A stretch of 64,000 nt of DNA, taken from the NCBI GenBank assembly GCA_002943765.1, contig PQWQ01000007.1:2606501-2670500 (forward strand), in the 5' to 3' direction. This document shows positions 54,429 through 64,000 of this stretch, piece after piece. The DNA comes from Psoroptes ovis. Lineage: Eukaryota > Arthropoda > Arachnida > Sarcoptiformes > Psoroptidae. Numbering within the stretch: position 1 is the stretch's first letter; every line of letters begins with the position of its first letter. Under the pieces are notes generated by a model. The model was not told the origin of the DNA. It saw nothing but the letters and a program-made list of their open reading frames with translations, and did no database searches. A program made the position numbers and the translations under genes.

Positions 54429-54649
54429 TTTTTTGACTTTAAATTTCGATGAATTCAATGACTGTCAACGTAAATCAAATGAATTTGTATCAAAATATTT
54501 ATCATTTCTCATGAATGAATCATCATCCATCAATGATCATAATTTGCTTGTTTCTTGTTTGTTTGTTTGCTTCGAAGATATCAAATTCAGGACAAACAGG
54601 GCGTTATAGTGAATATTTGTGAGTAAAATATGAAATATAAAATGTCATC

Positions 54650-55243
54650 TCAACCGAAACAATGAACCAGTGTTTGATCATATACGAATATCCTTAATCG
54701 ATAATGATTTTCAACACTTAAAAAAGAAATTTGTCCATTCACTTCGAATGAACCCAAGCCGAAATACGCACATGCAATCACCACAAGGTAAATGAACTGA
54801 CGATATGCCTCGTTTGTTGATCCTGGAAACTGTGAACAAAAAAAAAAACAGAATCAAATTAATTTCATTTCATCAGAATAAAGAAAATAAAACCTTTTTC
54901 ACTAATATGATCATCGATCAACAGTCAAGCGTAGTTTTTTTCATTTGTTTTGGAACAAAATCCTTTTGAAATGACTCAATGTTTGCTCCTTCAAATTGCT
55001 TGTTGTTGTTATTGATGATACATGCATTGCATGTGCAAATACATATTCTTTTTCAAATTTGAAAATCATGGTCATCAATATTAATATTAAAATATATTCA
55101 AGGTATATTTTATACGAGTTGAATGCTGCTACAACATTAGATTTCAAATAAAACAAACAGGTATCCTGGTATTTTTCTCTTTTTCCATATTTTTCTAATT
55201 GTTGATGCCACAATTGTTTATTTTCATTCAGAAGAGAATTCAT
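54650..55243 (-). CDS. small two-TM membrane protein, tentative two-exon model
   Basis: The proposed exons are 55043-55243 and 54650-54829 (about 126 residues). The downstream exon follows an excellent acceptor (poly(T), then TTCACAG|TTTCCAGG) and is open for 59 codons to TGA, with a hydrophobic stretch FIYLVVIACAYFGLG. The upstream exon starts at ATG 55241-55243, is Gln/Lys/Glu-rich, then hydrophobic (YILILILMTMIF). The donor, TAT|GTATTT, keeps phase but is weak, so the join is inferred. Upstream of the ATG the frame is open for about 22 more codons, so an earlier exon is possible. The second exon might instead splice on into the gene at 53.2 kb through GAA|GTGAAT. No family is recognised. 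Confidence 0.4.
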
Positions 55244-55273
55244 GTCTGTTTCTTCATTCTCGCTTTCATTCAA

Positions 55274-56594
55274 TGAGGATAATGTGGTTAAAAGATTTCT
55301 CGTTGATTGAATGGAATTACGGATTCAAGAATCGAAATTTCGATTCAAAATTTTCAATAGTGACATAAGACTTATTTTTTGAATAGAATGATTTAATCAA
55401 ATCTTTTAATTTGAACCAAAAAAAAAAAAAAAAAAAATTATAAACAATTTTCTTCTAGGATTACACAGATTGATGGAAATGATTCGTGCCAAAAATGTGC
55501 CTAATATGTTTTCAATAATGATGATAAAAATGACCAAATTGAAATTTGAAATTTGAGGTCAAGTACAATTCATCAATAACATGGTTATTAAATTTCAATT
55601 AAATAAATCGTCCATAATCAATCGATGGAAACTGTTATCATCATATTGATATATCGATATAGCAAGCAATCAATCATATAATATGAACTGATATGAGCAT
55701 TTTGTGAGCTCTTGCATACGCGTTTGATAAGAATTAGTCACCAAGTAAAGGTCTTATCAATGATAACTGAAAATCCGGAACTATCAAAGATAATAATGGC
55801 CAGGATCGGTGCAAATCGGTTCATGTTGGACAACTAATCAACGGCTTTAAATATGCTATATGTCCTTTTGTCTAAAAACACAAATCAGTTCAAATAATGA
55901 TGTATTAAGACGCATCAATGATGATGAACAATGTTTACCAATTGAAATAATAAATCTATCAATAAATTGTCAAATTGTATTCACTTTATTACAATGTAAT
56001 TAATCAATTTTGATCAATTTTCGAAATTCGTTTTGAAAAAAATATGAATGAAATTTGAACTTTTTATTCCTCAAATTATCATTTCGAGATTGATATTGTT
56101 GGAAATTGTTCAATTTTCAACTCAAAAGACGATACAGAAATTTTTTTCTTATTTATTCATTCGTTATCAAATTGAATGTGATTGCGTTGTTGAATGCAAC
56201 ATTTTGGAGAACAGTTAATGTAATCATTTGATCATAATCAAGTAATATATTTGATCGTTGGTAAATTTTAAAAATCGAACCATTCGATTTTCATTTTTTC
56301 ATATTTTATTTTGTTTTTTATCATTTTATTGATTTTATTTGATATAAATGAAATAAAGATATAATAAAATATTTCAAATTTACCATTCATCATTTCAATC
56401 AATTTTCTTTGTTTTTCAATTTTATTTGTATTTGAAGTTAAATTTTTCGTTTTTTCCTCCTGCATATCTCTTAGAACTTTTGCGATCAAAGTGTGTTTAG
56501 TCGTATGTCACAAGCAAATCATTTCGTTTGAACCTTTTCTCTCTTCTCTACGATATTTTCATTTATTTCTTTTCAAATAAAAATAATAAAAGAA
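55274..56594. other. intergenic, promoter side of the MAT gene
   Basis: About 1.3 kb, AT-rich, with a poly(A) tract at about 55420-55438. A minus-strand ORF at 56268-56489 is Lys/Asn/Ile-rich and looks like chance. Its right edge should hold the core promoter of the S-adenosylmethionine synthase gene, but no TATA box is obvious. Confidence 0.5.
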
Positions 56595-57978
56595 ATGTCA
56601 ATCATTGACGAACAACAACAATCAATGATGAATGGTAATTCAACCAAAAAAATGACCAATGGTCATTTAATGGTTGATTCAAATAATAATGAAGCTCATG
56701 ATGATGTATTTTTGTTCACATCAGAATCGGTTGGTGAAGGACATCCAGGTCAGTTGCGGTGATTTCCATTTTTTTTCATGAATTCATTTTCGTTTTTTTT
56801 TGCGTTTGCGTCCATAGACAAAATGTGCGATCAAATCAGTGATGCTGTATTGACTGCATTTTTGCGTGTTGATCCTAATGCAAAAGTTGCATGCGAAACA
56901 ATCACAAAAACGGGTATGATTTTAGTGTTTGGTGAAATATCATCAACTGCTACGATCGATTTTCAAGATGTTGTAAGACAAACAGTCAAACGAATCGGCT
57001 ATGATTCTAGTGAAAAAGGTTTTGATTATAGAACTTGTAATGTTATGCTTGCCATCGAACAACAATCTCCTGAAATTGCATCTGGTGTACATGTTGAACG
57101 TTCAGAAGAAGATATTGGTGCTGGTGATCAAGGTATTATGTTTGGTTATGCAACAGATGAAACTGAAGAATGTATGCCATTGACTGTTGTGCTTGCTCAT
57201 AAAATTAATGCAAAATTAGCAGAATTAAGACGTTCAGGACATTTTTGGTGGGCTAGACCAGATACTAAATCACAAGTCACATGTGAATATCATTTGGTGA
57301 ATGGTCGCACAATACCAAGTCGTGTCCATACTGTTGTTGTATCCACACAACATTCCGAAAAAATTTCATTAGACCAATTAAGAGCTGAAATCATCGAAAA
57401 AGTTATCAAAGCTGTGATTCCGGCTGAATTGCTAGACAAAAAAACACAATATTTCATCAATCCATGCGGCAATTTCGTACTTGGCGGTCCATACTGTGAT
57501 GCTGGTTTGACTGGTCGTAAAATTATTGTCGATACTTATGGCGGCTGGGGAGCACATGGTGGTGGTGCTTTTAGTGGCAAAGATCCGTCTAAAGTTGATC
57601 GATCAGCAGCTTATGCTGCAAGATGGGTAGCTAAAAGTTTAGTCAAAGCTGGCCTCTGTAGCCGTTGTTTAGTACAGGTATTTGCTCCTGAAATTCTTAT
57701 CATCAACATTTAATCATTCAATCATCTTCCATTTTTCTTAGCTTTCATATGCAATCGGTGTTGCTCAACCAATTTCAATTACGATCATGGATTACGGGAC
57801 TGGCAAAAAATCCACACAAGAATTATTACAAATTGTTCGTAAAAATTTCGATTTACGTCCAGGTGTTATCATTAAAGAATTAAATTTACGTTCACCAATC
57901 TATGATCAAATCGGTGCATACGGACATTTTGGTCGCAGTAATTTCTCCTGGGAACAACCGAAAAAATTAATTTACTGA
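56595..57978 (+). CDS. Sam-S: S-adenosylmethionine synthase (methionine adenosyltransferase)
   Basis: This cytosolic enzyme makes SAM from methionine and ATP. Exons 56595-56748, 56818-57677 and 57742-57978 (introns of 69 and 64 bp) give 416 residues; animal MATs have about 395-405, the excess being a polar 35-residue N-terminus. Signatures are clear: GEGHPDK (48-53, Asp split by intron 1), GAGDQG (152-157), the WARPDTKSQVT block, GGGAFSGKD (299-307), VDRSAAYAARW, and the C-terminal YGHFGRS. Substitutions are more frequent than expected for such a conserved enzyme: the usual GGP-x-G-DAG reads GGPYCDAG (Cys278), and FWWARP replaces the common LPWLRP. The active-site Asp, Lys and His that can be seen are kept, so activity is likely. 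An AATAAA lies at 58074-58079. It converges on the reductase gene, 147 bp apart. Confidence 0.95.
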
Positions 57979-58073
57979 TGTCAAATATTGATTCATCTAT
58001 ATAACTGTTGTATTTTGGATCTTCATTAATCAATTTAATAATGTTTAATAGTGTTTCATTTCAAATTTTTATC

Positions 58074-58079
58074 AATAAA
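58074..58079 (+). promoter_or_regulatory. poly(A) signal of the MAT gene
   Basis: AATAAA 96 bp after the stop codon, within the 146-bp gap to the convergent reductase gene. Confidence 0.6.
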
Positions 58080-58124
58080 TTTAATTATACAAAAATAAAA
58101 TTATCAAATCTACAAAAAAAAATT

Positions 58125-59108
58125 TCAAATATTTTTTGTTGCCAAATCGGTTGCTCGTTGAAATGCTGCATCCACAGCTCCACAAATGCATGAATGAACT
58201 TTACTTTTTTCCAATGCCATTAATCCGTATACGGCACCTCCAGATGGACTACATGCTTCATCTTTAAGAAAATCAGCATTTTTACCCGATGTAAACAGTG
58301 TTTGTGTTACTGATGAAATCATTTTAGCTGTCAATCGAATTGCATTATTGCGGGTCATTCCTAGTTTTACACCTCCATCAGACATGGCTTTCAAAAATTC
58401 GAGGCTCTGATTGAAATTTGATCAAATTTTATAGATCATCAGATATAGAATGGATAAAAAAATACTCACGAATACAATGCCGGCTCCAGCAATGATGCAG
58501 CAAATGTCCATCATATCCGGTGCGAGATATTCCAATTTACAAACACGTGACAGAATGTCTCGTACTGGCTCAGCAAGATTAGTACTATCAGGTTCAACAT
58601 CAATATAACAATTACCAGTACCGTAAGCGATCGATGGACTGATAACGCATCGATGAAATTTGATTGTATATCGCGATGGATCTTCTGGATTCAATAGACA
58701 TTGTTTAATTTGGTCAATTGGAAAACCAAACACCAAAGATAAAACATAAGACGCATGCCGCATATTCGGTATATAATTGGTTGTCAATGCAGCTGGTTGT
58801 GTACCACCAATACGATATAAATTACGTATAACTTGTGGATTAACACAAATAAACACAACATCACAATCAAAACGTCCAAATATGTCAATATTACGTTTGC
58901 TTGTTTTTAATCCTTTATATTCTTCTTTTAAATTATCAGTATTCGTAGCACTAGGTGCTGCAACAAAAATTCTTTGCGGATCAATTCGACCATATTTTAC
59001 TAAACCTTGAATGATTGCTTGTGCTATTTTACCTGCACCAATAAAACCGATTTTGGCTGCATTCGAATCAGCCATTGAACGTGTTGAACTTTTACTTTTA
59101 CGTGGCAT
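58125..59108 (-). CDS. P5cr: pyrroline-5-carboxylate reductase
   Basis: It catalyses the last step of proline synthesis, NAD(P)H-dependent reduction of 1-pyrroline-5-carboxylate. Exons 58470-59108 and 58125-58406 with a 63-bp GT-AG intron in phase 0 give 306 residues, the usual size. The N-terminal Rossmann motif is at 19-30 (KIGFIGAGKIAQ). The middle has VFICVNPQV (the common VKP at this place is VNP), then CVISPSIAYGTG. The C-terminal dimer and substrate domain carries the family signature across the intron: GAG...EFLKAMSDGGVKLGM...LKDEACSPSGGAVYGL (animal enzymes have the pattern D-x-SSPGG). Here C-SPSGG replaces SSPGG, a modest change. No mitochondrial targeting sequence is evident beyond a short Lys/Arg/Ser-rich start. 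The stop lies 147 bp from that of the convergent MAT gene. Confidence 0.93.
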
Positions 59109-59286
59109 CGTTGTTTTATTAATTTACGGTAATGAATTTATCGATAGAAAAATAATACAATAACACAATAAATCACAAAGAAAATACCAATTTTTATGAT
59201 TTTTTTATTAACAAACTTGCACATTTATATATGGAACAAATAAACAATTCGATTAATAATATTTTTTTCATTCAAATATGATTTAA

Positions 59287-59856
59287 TTAAAGATTTTCAA
59301 CTGAACGTTCATAATCGTCAAGAAATGTTTCCATTGTTGGCTTCGGTTCACGACGAACACGTAATTCTTGACTGATTCGAAATTCTTTATTCTCTTCACG
59401 TGTCATAAAAAATTGTATCACTGATAGTGTAGCCACTGTGAATGGACATACAAAACAAACAATTGAACCACGAAGATAAACATTGGCAAGACCCCAAACA
59501 GCAAAAACATAGGCAAATATTGATAATGCCACCAATTGAAATGGATTCTCTGCACTGATTGCTCGAACCATAAACATTAAACAAAGTAAATCGGCCATTA
59601 TTACCGATGTAACTGTCCACCATTTCCATGTGGTTACAGCTGCATGATTTCTTGCATTTTCATATGTTAAATTATATTCCCAATCGGCTTGTTTAAAAAT
59701 AAAAATAAATATCCATATTGATGATATTAAAAAAATGATGGCCATTAATAAATTGAAATATTTAACAAAACGATATTCAGGTGATCGAACATCTTCAGCA
59801 TCTTGTTGATATCGATAAGCATAATCGCTTGGATCACAACGTGCTTTAGCAACCAT
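59287..59856 (-). CDS. four-TM membrane protein, unrecognised
   Basis: 189 residues in a single coding exon. TM segments lie at about 31-54, 78-98, 106-126 and 131-151. A 30-residue acidic/aromatic N-terminus and a charged 38-residue C-terminus probably both face the cytoplasm. The first loop is short, with one NLT sequon (62) and a Trp-rich TTWKWW run at the entry to TM2. The TM3-TM4 turn is LRGSIVCFVC, with two Cys. It lies head-to-tail with the reductase gene, 178 bp from its ATG, so their expression units are packed closely. A minus-strand acceptor-like TTTTTTTCAAG just before the ATG hints at a 5' leader intron, as in the gene at 43 kb. The family is unknown; the four-TM layout is shared with the genes at 39-53 kb. 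Confidence 0.8.
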   Translation of the reverse strand: MVAKARCDPSDYAYRYQQDAEDVRSPEYRFVKYFNLLMAIIFLISSIWIFIFIFKQADWEYNLTYENARNHAAVTTWKWWTVTSVIMADLLCLMFMVRAISAENPFQLVALSIFAYVFAVWGLANVYLRGSIVCFVCPFTVATLSVIQFFMTREENKEFRISQELRVRREPKPTMETFLDDYERSVENL

Positions 59857-60625
59857 TGTTTTTATTTCTTGAAAAAAATCAAATCAAATAAATTGTAATT
59901 GATGTCAATTGTAAAATGTCAAAATGGAAAATGAATCATTCATAATTATGATTGTGAAAAATAAATATAATTATCTGCTGTTATGTTGTTTTACAACACC
60001 GTTAATATCAAATACAATATCGGCAAAGTTTTCTTTGAAAATCTAGGTAACTCGGGTGATTAACTGAAAATCACTATCCGGTAAACAGAAATAAAAAATA
60101 ACAATTTATTAATCAACTTTAATTGTCATAAAGATAACAAAATATTAAAGGCAAATAGTCAAAATAGAAATAATGATTGATTTCAGATTTGTTGTACATA
60201 TCTATCTCTAAGCAGCGGTTTCCAATCATAAATTTACTCATTTGATTCATTTAATTCTAATTTGTAATAACCCTTCGCGTATACCGAATCGATCACAATT
60301 GATCACATTTTTTATGTTTTTTCACTGAATACATATTTTACATAGATAATCGTTAGTTGTAAGAAAAATAAGAACAAGATAAAGGCAAATAACAACATAA
60401 TGATAAAATTCTTTTGTAATTATAAACAATTTTTAAAAAATATCGCAAAATCTTTTTCAATAAGAATTTGATTAAGAAATATTAATTAACAATCGGCTGA
60501 TTGAATACTCTTAATCATTATATTTGATTGTATATTTATATTCGATTCGATTTCAATTTTTTTTGTGATTTATTTTCAAGGAATCAAGGTTCGTATAATA
60601 AAGTATCATTGTTGATTTAGGATTT
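59857..60625. other. intergenic, contains 3' UTR of glutamine synthetase
   Basis: AT-rich spacer of about 770 bp. The glutamine synthetase poly(A) signal AATAAA is on the minus strand at 60569-60574. Otherwise nothing is recognised. Confidence 0.6.
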
Positions 60626-61780
60626 TTATTCATTTAAACAAATTGTACGAACTAATTGTTCACACACAACATATGGATCCATATTTGATGCTGGCCGACG
60701 ATCTTCTAAATAACCATAACCATCATCAGCAACTTGTCGTGGTATTCGTACAGATGCACCACGATTAGCAACACCATATGAAAATTTATCGATTGAACTT
60801 GTTTCATGATGACCAGTCAATCGACGTGCATTATCAGCACCACCGCTTGGATCATATTTGACAATATGTTTTGCATGATTTTTTTCCAATTTTTTACATG
60901 CTGATTCAATTTCAGCTATACCACCTTTTTCTCGCATTGCTTTGGTTGAGAAATTAGTGTGTGCACCGGCTCCATTCCAATCACCTGGAATTAATTTTGG
61001 ATCAAAAGTAACGGCAACATGAAAATCTTCAGCCACACGATGTAATAAGAAACGTGACATCCATAAATCATCACCGATTGTGATACCTTTGCATGGACCA
61101 ACCTAAATAAAAATTATTGTTAGAAAATCATAAACAATCAACCAAATCAATGGACTAACCTGAAATTCCCATTGCGATGGCATGACTTCTGCATTTTCAC
61201 CGGCGATTTTGATGCCAGCATACATGCATGCTCGATAATGAGCTTCAACAATATCTCTACCGAACACACGGTTAGCACCGACACCACAATAATATGGGCC
61301 TTGTGGTCCAGGAAAACCACCTGTTGGCCAACCTAATGGTTTGCTACGATCGGTACCATCTAATAATGAATATTCTTGTTCGATACCGAACCATGGTTCT
61401 TGATCAGCAGCCATCTCCATAACAGCATTACATGAATTTCTTGTATTTGATGGTGTTGGTGTTTTATCATAACGAATTGTTTCACAAAGCACTAATTTAT
61501 TATTACCACCACGGAAGGGATCATTATATAATTGCACTGGAAACAAATAAACATCAGCATTAGTGCCTTCTGATTGATAAGTCGATGAGCCATCGAAATT
61601 CCAAATCGGTAATTCTGATGATGATTTTGGTACAAAATTTAATGTTCGTGTTTTTGCACGTAAACCTTGTCGGCCATCAATCCAAACATACATAACTTGC
61701 ACAACATTATCAGGTTGTCGAAGTGACATGTATTTGGACATAAGTCCAGCATTCGATTCTAAACAAGTAAGACTTTGCAT
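60626..61780 (-). CDS. Gs: glutamine synthetase, type II
   Basis: It forms glutamine from glutamate, ammonia and ATP, a decameric eukaryotic-type enzyme. Exons 61160-61780 and 60626-61102 with a 57-bp intron give 365 residues, typical of animal GS (360-373). Motifs in order: the beta-grasp signature WNFDGSSTYQSEGTNADVYL (60-79); metal-binding FGIEQEYSLL (131-140); AGENAEVMPSQWEFQ (193-207), which ends exactly at the intron; GDWNGAGAHTNFS (247-259); the catalytic loop around PSGGADNARRLTGHHET; and NRGASVRIPR (320-329). All visible metal and glutamate ligands are kept. No mitochondrial presequence is evident. An acceptor-like TTGATTCAATTCAG|AG precedes the ATG by about 9 bases, suggesting a leader intron. 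The upstream 62160-62474 frame is not part of it. Confidence 0.96.
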
Positions 61781-63410
61781 GTTTATCTCTGAATTGAATC
61801 AAACAAACGAGAAAAATTTACAAAAAAAATCAATGAAATAAATCAAATCAACAATGAATATAAAAATAATAAATACACAAAAAAAATGAAATGAATGGAT
61901 TGCAAAAAGTGAAAATTGGTTGTATTTAAATGAATTATCAATTGGATAATGATTATTAATCAATGGAAACAACGTTTTTCTTTTCTATGTTGGTTGTTGT
62001 AAAGGTATATTATTATCATCGAAATAAATAAATATCGAATGGGAATTTTTTATTTTTTGTAGTTGTGTCGATAGGCGTTTTCATCATTTATTAATTTAAT
62101 TTAATAATTATACAAATAAATAATCGGAAATAAAAAAAAATAAAGGAAAAAAATTAAGATTGAAAGATATAATACATCAACGTATCAATGTATTTATTGA
62201 TTTCTTTGATTTATTTAATCCAATGACTCTGACGATAATAATGAATGATGATGATGGTGATGATGATTGGAAATCCTTGAGTAATTTAATCATTCGAAAA
62301 AATCAATCATCAACGATATCAAACATCATAAGAAAATTAATATTTGAAAAAAAATATCGTCATATAAACCGTTTTGATAAACGGCTTTTGAATCTTCATT
62401 TTTTTCAAACTGTTAACATATTTGATGATTTGATTCAATTTCAATTAAATTTGATTGATTTATTGACTGATTAATCAAATCAATTATTGATTGATTTATA
62501 TAAATCATGTAATATTTTTTTCAAAATATTTATTCCAATCAATTGAAAATAATTGCAACGATTGCGTTAACAATCAAACCAACTAACAAACAACAAACAA
62601 AGTTCAAACAAAGTTTCTGGTTTTGTTTGCTTTACAAATATCGCTCTTAGAAAACCCGATTAGTATCAAGAGTTTTGGATTGGATTCCTTTTTTTTGGAA
62701 ATAAATGATCAAAGAAAAAATTACAGACTTTTATGAAATACAAAACGATATTAATGTGCATGTGTACTTGTTCTTTTAAATTCGATTGTACGATGTAATT
62801 TGACCATTTTCAATGTGAGAGTGAGATGAAGAAATGGTGAAAATCGTAATATCGTAAGATCGTAACATGTTTGGAAAAAATTATTGAAATTTTACTCAAG
62901 AACAAAATTTGATTAAAATTTGAAAATTTCTGGCTTTTAATTGCTATCAATATCACATGATAACCAGATGATTTTCGTTTTTTTCTTCAGAAAGAAAAAA
63001 ATTATTGACGATAATTGGAAACTTGATATCAAATGCATTCAATGAAATTCAATTCAAACTTTATAAATTCAAATTCAATGAAAATACGAAAGATTGATTG
63101 ATGATATCGAATGAATGAATGAATCTTTAATGTAAAAATGATCATTTGCCTCCAATGATGATCACAAATTATCAAAAAATGTATTTATGACTGTCATATC
63201 ATTTCAACAAAAAAAAAAATCAAATCTTTTTGAAATCATATCATATAATTTGTATTTGATTTGTTTGAGGCATCGAAAGATCTGAGAAAATTAATTCCTT
63301 TGAAAATAAAACAAGAAATGAATCAATTATCATTGAAAAAAGGAATTTTTCTTAAAATCATAAGTCAAAACAAGTTATTTTTGCACTGATACATTTGAAT
63401 ATGAATTAAT
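61781..63410. other. intergenic, promoter side of glutamine synthetase
   Basis: AT-rich, with homopolymers and ATG tracts. A plus-strand ORF at 62160-62474 (104 codons) is Ile/Asn/Asp/Phe-rich with no motif and is judged a chance frame. No RNA gene was recognised. Confidence 0.5.
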
Positions 63411-63431
63411 TGATGCAAAATCTTATTTTCA

Positions 63432-63809
63432 TTGAAAAAAGCTTCTCCACTAGTGTGGCAAAAATGTATTGAGCTTGGTCAATTATTTATTGGTTATAAA
63501 TGTTGCACTGTAAAAGATTATCTTTCGGTAACGCAATGTTTTCAGTGTTTACGCTTCGGGCATCCGATGAAATATTGCAAAAACAAGCCCGTTTGCTGCA
63601 AATGTCAAGGCGAACATCTTTCACGTACTTGTTCTGCAGCATCGACTTCAACATCTGATTCATCACCAACATGCACGAATTGTATATATCGCAACACAAT
63701 AAATCCAAGAAAAGTTGTCTGCATTAAACATTCAGTTTTTGACAAAAACTGCAATGAATACAAAATCGCCTTGGAACGCATCAAATCCAATATTGATTAT
63801 GGATACTAG
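63432..63809 (+). CDS. retrotransposon ORF1 (zinc-knuckle) C-terminal part
   Basis: About 120 codons of an ORF1 nucleic-acid-binding protein, truncated at its N-terminus; there is no ATG, and the first residues are host-derived. The typical pre-knuckle segment (ELGQLFIGYKCCTVKDYL) precedes two CCHC knuckles: CFQCLRFGHPMKYC and CCKCQGEHLSRTC (both C-x2-C-x4-H-x4-C). A third cysteine cluster (CTNC, then C and H) follows. ORF1 proteins of this sort coat the element RNA. The stop TAG (63807-63809) overlaps the ORF2 start by 11 bases. Confidence 0.8.
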   Translation: MKKASPLVWQKCIELGQLFIGYKCCTVKDYLSVTQCFQCLRFGHPMKYCKNKPVCCKCQGEHLSRTCSAASTSTSDSSPTCTNCIYRNTINPRKVVCIKHSVFDKNCNEYKIALERIKSNIDYGY

Positions 63810-64000
63810 TCAAACAAATATCAAAATATTGACCCAGAACTTGCAGCATAGCTACAAGTCAACACTGATGTTCCTGACAAATGCTACATTGTTAAAATCA
63901 TCGCTATTCTGTATCCAAGAACCTCATGTATCTTTTCCAGCTGGTTTTTCTGGATTTAACAGTGTTTATCACCCAGTAAAACCAAAATGTGCTATTGTAT
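63799..64000 (+). CDS. retrotransposon ORF2, apurinic-type endonuclease start (partial)
   Basis: ORF2 begins at ATG 63799 inside the end of ORF1, in the +1 frame, overlapping it by ATGGATACTAG. The 67 codons present are open to the window end. They match the beginning of an APE-like endonuclease domain: TQNLQHSYKST (where elements typically have the N-L-Q-H-S substrate loop), then the catalytic-Glu segment LFCIQEPHVS, then a PKCAIV strand. The Asn and Glu of these motifs bind metal in this fold. The rest, including reverse transcriptase, lies beyond the window, so intactness is unknown. Confidence 0.8.
   Translation, partial: MDTSQTNIKILTQNLQHSYKSTLMFLTNATLLKSSLFCIQEPHVSFPAGFSGFNSVYHPVKPKCAIV

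Larger units (their letters stand above)
63414..64000 (+). mobile_element. non-LTR retrotransposon, 5'-truncated, runs off window
   Basis: The left end of an element of the gag-like ORF1 plus endonuclease/reverse transcriptase ORF2 type (R1/Jockey-like lineages). The homology begins abruptly at about 63435, inside ORF1, right after a stop at 63411-63413; this is the usual result of incomplete reverse transcription. Only the first part of ORF2 is inside the window, so the clade, the 3' end and any target-site duplication cannot be judged. Confidence 0.8.

Noticed and set aside
62160..62474. 104-codon plus-strand ORF upstream of glutamine synthetase
   Set aside because: Composition is Ile/Asn/Asp/Phe-rich, as expected for AT-rich chance frames. 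It has no motif and no splice partner, and it lies in the presumed GS promoter region.

Overview
This window is nuclear DNA of a small-genome eukaryote, most likely an astigmatid mite (Dermatophagoides/Euroglyphus/Sarcoptes type). That placement is inference. The support is very high AT content, endless ATG/CAT, CA and poly(T) simple repeats, short GT-AG introns (57-213 bp), an arthropod-type 5S rRNA, and proteins rich in Gln, Asn and His runs. No bacterial features (operons, ribosome binding sites) are present.

Bases 1 to about 35,600 form a long region without any convincing protein gene. It holds simple repeats, poly(A)/poly(T) runs, and a family of short hairpin (MITE-like) elements with TTGTCC...GGACAA ends, seven copies between 9.4 and 24.3 kb. 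It also has a separate 70-bp hairpin, a 161-bp inverted-repeat interval, an array of four 12-bp dyads with about 17.5-bp spacing, and a few candidate promoter or splice signals. Nearly all short ORFs here look like chance ORFs.

From 35.6 kb the DNA is gene-rich. A three-exon, JHAMT-like SAM-dependent methyltransferase (+) is followed by an intact single-exon piggyBac-type transposase gene whose first catalytic Asp is Asn, then a solitary 5S rRNA gene with terminator. From 39.2 to 55.3 kb lies a run of minus-strand genes for unrecognised membrane proteins, mostly with four transmembrane segments. Two have long acidic, glycosylation-site-rich first loops, and two have long Gln/His/Asn-rich tails.

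From 56.6 to 61.8 kb is a compact block of metabolism: S-adenosylmethionine synthase (+), pyrroline-5-carboxylate reductase (-, convergent with it), another four-TM protein (-), and glutamine synthetase (-). These enzymes supply the methyl donor (which the methyltransferase at 35.6 kb would use), proline and glutamine. Their proximity is probably chance rather than co-regulation. The right edge carries the 5'-truncated start of a non-LTR retrotransposon: an ORF1 zinc-knuckle end overlapping an ORF2 endonuclease that runs off the window.
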